This document shows, piece after piece, positions 60,070 through 64,000 of a stretch of 64,000 bases of DNA (within the stretch, counting starts at the first letter, position 1; every line of letters begins with the position of its first letter). The translations under genes were made by a program, and so were the position numbers. The DNA lies in assembly GCF_030814995.1 (NCBI RefSeq), contig NZ_JAUSVX010000019.1, forward strand, positions 101,496 to 165,495. The letters run 5' to 3'. The stretch comes from Labrys wisconsinensis. Lineage in GTDB: Bacteria; Pseudomonadota; Alphaproteobacteria; Rhizobiales; Labraceae. A model generated the notes under the pieces. That model saw only the letters and a program-made list of their open reading frames with translations. It had not been told where the DNA came from and searched no databases.

Positions 60070-61377
60070 ATGGCACGCATACTCAAGACCGGGCGGTCGG
60101 GCACGGACAAGGCGGCGGATGCCGAGCGCGTCAAGGCGAGCGTCGAGGCGATCCTGGCGGAGGTCTCGGCCCGCGGCGACGCGGCGGTGCGCGAGCTCTC
60201 GCAAAAGTTCGACACCTGGTCGCCGGAGAGCTTCCGGCTGTCGCAGGCGGAGATCGAGGCCTGCATCGCGGCCCTGTCGCCGCGCGAGATCGAGGACATC
60301 ACGTTCGCGCAGGCGCAGGTGCGCCGCTTCGCCGAGATCCAGAGGGCAGCGCTGCGCGACGTCGAGGTCGAGACCCTGCCCGGCGTGGTGCTCGGCCACA
60401 GGAACATCCCGATGGCCTCCGTCGGCTGCTACGTGCCCGGCGGCAAGTACCCACTGGTCGCCTCCGCGCATATGGGCGTGGTCACCGCCAAGGTTGCCGG
60501 AGTCAAGCGCGTGGTGGCGATGACGCCGCCCTTCGAGGGCAGGCCGGCGCCTGCCGTGGTCGCGGCCATGGCGCTCGGCGGCGCCGACGAGATCCACATC
60601 CTCGGCGGCATCCAGGCGGTGGCGGCGATGGCGCTGGGCACGCAGAGCATCGCCCCGGTCGACTTCCTCGTCGGGCCGGGCAACGCCTATGTCGCCGAAG
60701 CCAAGCGCCAGCTCTTCGGCCGTGTCGGCATCGACCTCCTCGCCGGCCCGACGGAGACGCTCGTCATCGCCGACGACAGCGTCGATGCCGAGCTCTGCGC
60801 CACCGACCTGCTCGGCCAGGCCGAGCACGGCCCGAATTCGCCGGCGGTGCTGCTGACCAATTCGGAGACGCTGGCGCGGGAGACCATGGCCGAGGTCGAG
60901 CGGCTCCTGACCATCCTGCCGACCGCGGCCATCGCCCGCCGCGCCTGGGAGGATTACGGCCAGGTCATCGTCTGCGACAGCGACGATGAGATGGTGGCCG
61001 AGGCCGACCGCCTCGCCTCCGAGCACGTGCAGGTGATGACGCGCGACCCCGACTACTTCCTCCAGCACATGACCAATTACGGCGCGCTGTTCCTCGGCCC
61101 GCGCACCAATGTCGCCTATGGCGACAAGGTGATCGGCACCAACCACACGCTGCCCACCCTCGGGGCTGCCCGCTACACCGGCGGGCTCTGGGTCGGCAAG
61201 TTCCTCAAGACCTGCACGTATCAGAAAGTCCTCACCGACGAGGCCAGCGTCCTCGTCGGCGAGTACTGCTCGCGGCTCTGCGTGCTGGAAGGCTTCCTCG
61301 GCCATGCCGAGCAGGCCAATATCCGCGTGCGACGCTATGGCGGGCGCAACGTGCCCTATGCCCAGGCGGCGGAATGA
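60070..61377 (+). CDS. Histidinol dehydrogenase family protein (catabolic HisD paralog)
   Basis: Zn- and NAD-dependent two-step alcohol-to-acid dehydrogenase fold, 435 residues. Zinc ligands and catalytic residues of HisD are kept: Gln and His in LGQAEHGP (about 256-261), catalytic Glu-His in ASEHVQVM (about 320-325), Asp in [10 protein letters not shown], His in [10 protein letters not shown] near the C-terminus. There is no histidine gene nearby; neighbours are sugar enzymes under an operator. Related HisD paralogs, such as sulfopropanediol dehydrogenase, oxidise other alcohols to acids. ATG has GGAGGAAGCGCA upstream. Confidence 0.85.
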   Translation: MARILKTGRSGTDKAADAERVKASVEAILAEVSARGDAAVRELSQKFDTWSPESFRLSQAEIEACIAALSPREIEDITFAQAQVRRFAEIQRAALRDVEVETLPGVVLGHRNIPMASVGCYVPGGKYPLVASAHMGVVTAKVAGVKRVVAMTPPFEGRPAPAVVAAMALGGADEIHILGGIQAVAAMALGTQSIAPVDFLVGPGNAYVAEAKRQLFGRVGIDLLAGPTETLVIADDSVDAELCATDLLGQAEHGPNSPAVLLTNSETLARETMAEVERLLTILPTAAIARRAWEDYGQVIVCDSDDEMVAEADRLASEHVQVMTRDPDYFLQHMTNYGALFLGPRTNVAYGDKVIGTNHTLPTLGAARYTGGLWVGKFLKTCTYQKVLTDEASVLVGEYCSRLCVLEGFLGHAEQANIRVRRYGGRNVPYAQAAE

Positions 61378-62138
61378 GCCTACCGCGCACGCCCTCGCTG
61401 CGGCTCGACGGCCGGCGCGCCCTGGTCACCGGCGCCGGTCGCGGCCTGGGGGCCGCCGCCGCCGCGGCGCTGGCGCAGGCGGGCGCCGCGGTGCATGCCG
61501 CCGCCCGCACGCTGGCGGAGGTCGAGGCCCTGGCCGAGGCGATCCGGGCCGAGGGCGGGGCGGCGCAGGCCCTCCGCCTCGACGTCACCGACGTCGCGGC
61601 GGTGCGCGCGGAGCTCGAGGCCCTGCCGCCCTTCGACATCCTGGTCAACAATGCCGGCACCAACCGGCCGAAGCCCATGCTGGAGGTGACGCCCGAGGAC
61701 TATGACGCGGTCGAGGGGCTGAACCTGCGGGCCGCCTATTTCGTCGCCCAGGCAGTGGTGTCGCGTCTCGCCGCCGCCGGCCGCGGCGGCAGCATCATCC
61801 ACGTCTCCTCGCAGATGGGCCATGTCGGCGCCGCCGACCGCACGCTCTACTGCGCCACCAAGCACGGCATCGAAGGCCTGACCAAGGCGATGGCGATCGA
61901 GCTCGCCCCGCTCGGCATCCGCGTCAACGCCGTGGCACCGACCTTCATCGAGACACCGATGACCCGCCCCTTCCTGGCGGACGAGGCCTTCCGCGCCGCG
62001 GTGCTGAGCAAGATCCGCCTCGGGCGCCTCGGCCGGGTCGAGGACCTCATGGGCGCCGTCGTCTACCTCGCCTCCGATGCCGCGGCGCTGGTCACGGGAA
62101 CCTCGCTGCGGGTCGATGGTGGGTGGACGGCGGGGTAG
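61374..62138 (+). CDS. SDR family oxidoreductase
   Basis: 254 residues. [16 protein letters not shown] (about 18-33), [11 protein letters not shown] (about 90), [10 protein letters not shown] with Ser (about 144), [12 protein letters not shown] with Tyr and Lys (about 157-161), ends DGGWTAG. ATG overlaps the HisD-like stop (ATGA). Last gene of the operon; likely a sugar or polyol dehydrogenase working before or after the HisD-like enzyme. Confidence 0.9.
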   Translation: MSLPRTPSLRLDGRRALVTGAGRGLGAAAAAALAQAGAAVHAAARTLAEVEALAEAIRAEGGAAQALRLDVTDVAAVRAELEALPPFDILVNNAGTNRPKPMLEVTPEDYDAVEGLNLRAAYFVAQAVVSRLAAAGRGGSIIHVSSQMGHVGAADRTLYCATKHGIEGLTKAMAIELAPLGIRVNAVAPTFIETPMTRPFLADEAFRAAVLSKIRLGRLGRVEDLMGAVVYLASDAAALVTGTSLRVDGGWTAG

Positions 62139-62272
62139 CCGACGAAGGGCGGGCGCGATCGACGGGCTTGTCCCGGCCGTGCCCCAGCGAAATCAAATTC
62201 GATTTCACGGAAAATACGGCAGCTCCGATATTCGCAACGACATCAGCCGGCGCTTCTTCCTGCACAACCGGA

Positions 62273-62310
62273 GTTCGCGTGGATGGGCGGAACAAGTCCG
62301 CCCATGACGG
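62273..62310 (+). repeat. REP-like palindromic repeat, copy 9
   Basis: GTTCGCGTGGATGGGCGGA...TCCGCCCATGACGG, plus orientation, paired with copy 10. Confidence 0.85.
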
Positions 62311-62351
62311 TCGAGGATGACGCTGCCGTTGTGCCTCACCCGCAACGGTTC

Positions 62352-62390
62352 CGTCATGGCCGGGCTTGATGCCCGGCCATCCACGCGAAC
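62352..62390 (-). repeat. REP-like palindromic repeat, copy 10
   Basis: CGTCATGGCCGGGC...GCCCGGCCATCCACG, minus orientation. Confidence 0.85.
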
Positions 62391-62502
62391 GCGCGTTTCA
62401 CCGTCATAGACGCGGCGTGCGTTGCCGGTCCTGCCTGCACCGTCGATCCGGTCGCCGGATCAAGCCCGCTTCAACCGCCCCTGTTGGGCACCTCACCCAT
62501 CC

Positions 62503-63639
62503 TCAGCCCGCCTCCCCCTCCACCCGCACCCATGCCCGCCGCGCCGCCGACCGCGCCATGGCGTGGATGGTGCGCTCGATCGTCAGGCCGGCGGCGAAGC
62601 CGAAGACCGGTTCCTCGCGCCCGGCGATGGCGTCGATGAACCGGGCGGCCTCGATGGTCTTGAGGTCGTTGAAGCCGAGCTGGTGGCCCGGAGCCGGGCA
62701 GAACTGGCCGTAGGGCGGATGGTCGGCACCGGTGAGGATCCGGCGGAAGCCGCGGGTCGGGCGCGGACCTTCGGCGAGGTAGAGCTCCAGCTCGTTGAAG
62801 CGCTCCTGGTCGAAGGCGATCATGCCGCGGTCGCCGTGGATCTCCAGGCGGATGACGTTCTTGCGGCCATGGGCGATGCGGCTGGAGCCGATGACGCCGG
62901 CCGCGCCCGAAGAAAAGCGCAGCAGGGCATGGCCGATATCGTCGGTGTCGACGGCGCGCCGGCCGCTGCCGTCGGCCAGCGGCCTGGTGGGATGGACGGT
63001 CTCGACGCTGGCGCAGAGCTCGGCCACCGGCCCGGCCAGGAGATGGATCATGGACAGGAGGTGGACGGTGAGGTCGCCGATGGTGCCGAAGCCGGCCTCG
63101 GATTTCTGCAGCCGCCACGACCAGGGCTGCTCGGGATCGGCGAGATAGTCCTCGTCGATCTGGCCGCGGACGTCGACGATGCGGCCGATCGCCCCCTCGG
63201 CGATCAGGCGCCGAGCGTGCAGCAGCGCCGGATTGCAGGCGAAGTTGTAGCCGAGGACGGCGACGAGCCCGGGCGTGCCGGCCGCGGCCCGCGCCATCGC
63301 CTCGGCGTCGGCCAAGGCCGTCGCCATCGGCTTCTCGCACCAGACGTGCTTGCCGGCCGCGAGCGCCGCCACGGCGATCTCGCGGTGCATGTGGTTCGGC
63401 GTCGTGACGGAGACCGCGTCGATGGCGGGATCCTCCACCACCCGGCGCCAGTCCGTCGTCGTGCGGGCGAAGCCCCATTCGGCGGCCTTCGCCGCCGTCC
63501 GCTCCGCATCGACGTCGCACAGGACCTCGAGCGCCGGCCGAGGGGTCAGGCCGAACACCGCGGCGACGGAGCGCCAGGCGAGGCTGTGCGCCTTGCCCAT
63601 GAAACCGGCGCCGATGACGGCGACGCGAAGGTGATCCAC
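62503..63639 (-). CDS. Gfo/Idh/MocA-family oxidoreductase
   Basis: 378 residues from GTG at 63639 (GAGGAGGGAAACTGTC upstream). VAVIGAGFMGKAHSLAWRS (about 6-24), WCEKPMATALADAEA with catalytic Lys (about 101), and GTIGDLTVHLLSMIHLLAG where the usual Asp-x-Gly-x-His is DLTVH. NAD(P)-dependent sugar dehydrogenase. It follows the FrcA-like ATPase gene by 46 bp in the same direction, so it is part of that importer's operon. Confidence 0.9.
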   Translation of the reverse strand: MDHLRVAVIGAGFMGKAHSLAWRSVAAVFGLTPRPALEVLCDVDAERTAAKAAEWGFARTTTDWRRVVEDPAIDAVSVTTPNHMHREIAVAALAAGKHVWCEKPMATALADAEAMARAAAGTPGLVAVLGYNFACNPALLHARRLIAEGAIGRIVDVRGQIDEDYLADPEQPWSWRLQKSEAGFGTIGDLTVHLLSMIHLLAGPVAELCASVETVHPTRPLADGSGRRAVDTDDIGHALLRFSSGAAGVIGSSRIAHGRKNVIRLEIHGDRGMIAFDQERFNELELYLAEGPRPTRGFRRILTGADHPPYGQFCPAPGHQLGFNDLKTIEAARFIDAIAGREEPVFGFAAGLTIERTIHAMARSAARRAWVRVEGEAG

Positions 63640-63685
63640 GACAGTTTCCCTCCTCGGGTTGCAGGCTTGCTCGGCGCGCCGCGGC

Positions 63686-64000
63686 TCAGACGGTGCCGCC
63701 CAGCGCGCTGGAGAGCTGGGCCAGCTCCTTGCCGCCGGCCATCAGGGTCTGCAGCTCGTCCATCGGGATCTCGGCCTTGGCATAGGTGCCGAGCGTCTTG
63801 CCGCGGTTGAGCACCGTGAAGCGGTCGCCCACCGCATAGGCGTGCCGGACGTTGTGGGTGATGAAGATCACCCCCAGCCCGTTCTGGCGCACCTGGTGGA
63901 TATATTTCAGCACCATCGAGGTCTGCGCCACCCCCAGCGCCGAGGTCGGCTCGTCCAGGATCAGCACCTTGGCCCCGAAATACACCGCCCGGGCGATGGC
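63686..64000 (-). CDS. Sugar ABC importer ATP-binding protein, single-domain FrcA-like (partial)
   Basis: Only the C-terminal 104 residues are in the window. [20 protein letters not shown] holds Walker B with the catalytic Glu, [18 protein letters not shown] the switch His, and the end [18 protein letters not shown] is typical of fructose-importer FrcA proteins, which have one nucleotide-binding domain instead of two. The gene ends at 63686 with TGA, unlike the longer RbsA type, supporting the single-domain assignment. Confidence 0.88.
   Translation of the reverse strand, partial: AIARAVYFGAKVLILDEPTSALGVAQTSMVLKYIHQVRQNGLGVIFITHNVRHAYAVGDRFTVLNRGKTLGTYAKAEIPMDELQTLMAGGKELAQLSSALGGTV

Larger units (their letters stand above)
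62139..62502. other. Intergenic region between convergent genes with a repeat pair
   Basis: Holds palindromic repeats 62273-62310 and 62352-62390 plus a fragment near 62160-62177 (GACGGGCTTGTCCCG) that looks like a truncated copy. No coding signal. Confidence 0.7.

Noticed and set aside
60070..61377. Assignment as biosynthetic histidinol dehydrogenase (hisD)
   Set aside because: No other his gene is nearby and the operon has a sugar-type context and operator; called a family member only.
30248..62390. Palindromic repeats as a CRISPR array
   Set aside because: Copies are dispersed over 32 kb, alternate in orientation and have no regular spacers or cas genes.
1..64000. Mobile element or horizontally acquired island
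   Set aside because: No transposase, integrase, tRNA target or base-composition shift was seen; codon use looks uniform throughout.

Overview
The window is a gene-dense, roughly 70% GC stretch of a bacterial chromosome or large replicon. Frequent GTG starts, strong GGAGG-type ribosome binding sites, ATGA/GTGA stop-start overlaps, many sugar ABC importers and short palindromic repeats of the kind scattered through Rhizobiales genomes all point to a Hyphomicrobiales (Rhizobiales) alphaproteobacterium. I see no rRNA, tRNA, CRISPR array, phage or insertion sequence. Nearly everything is carbohydrate uptake and catabolism: ABC importers, Gfo/Idh/MocA dehydrogenases, short-chain dehydrogenases (SDRs), D-2-hydroxyacid dehydrogenases, enolase-superfamily dehydratases, HpcH/HpaI aldolases and four transcription regulators.

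Layout. 1-8.7 kb: the end of a CUT2 sugar importer (ATPase, binding protein), a GntR/HutC regulator, an SDR, an unusual 2-oxoacid dehydrogenase locus (E1alpha-E1beta-lipoyl fusion plus an E2-like protein without its acyltransferase motif), a degenerate SDR and an aldose epimerase. 8.7-14.4 kb: SDR plus a complete CUT2 importer and a LacI-type regulator. 14.4-20.7 kb: a polar-amino-acid-type importer without ATPase, a dehydratase, a split transketolase and an SDR. 20.7-29 kb: a MalEFG-type importer without ATPase, a second dehydratase, two D-2-hydroxyacid dehydrogenases, an aldolase and a GntR/FCD regulator; this reads as a sugar-acid pathway (dehydration, then retro-aldol cleavage). 29-34.1 kb: LacI regulator and a four-gene operon (MocA dehydrogenase, D-2-hydroxyacid dehydrogenase, aldolase, SDR). 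34.3-39.4 kb: CUT2 importer with two permeases. 39.7-47.5 kb: MocA dehydrogenase and SDR divergent from an inositol-type operon (iolD, iolG-like, two SMP-30 lactonases, ROK kinase). 47.5-52.9 kb: two small operons (MocA/isomerase/hydrolase and PBP-fold/VOC/HAD). 53.3-58.9 kb: another two-permease CUT2 importer ending in an iolG-like gene. 59.2-62.1 kb: IolE-like, HisD-like and SDR genes. 62.5-64 kb: MocA dehydrogenase and the end of a FrcA-like ATPase.

Regulation. Four operator families can be read from the intergenic DNA. Six sites matching TTGCAWWGCTWTGCAA lie 69-125 bp before six transcription units between 30 and 59 kb and appear to tie these into one regulon. Five AT-rich sites around CTATTATAA lie in 2-17 kb, two copies of ATGGTAACGTTACCAT (the first lacking the outermost A and T on one side) lie at 2.0 and 20.7 kb, and two TTGTAAACAAT sites flank the FCD regulator. 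Assignments of regulators to sites are inference.

The most unusual part is 3.1-7.8 kb, where three proteins (SDR with Tyr replaced by Phe, SDR with all motifs lost, E2 lacking its catalytic His) have altered active sites beside an E1 triple fusion, with shared AT-rich operator-like sites in front of the SDRs and the fusion.
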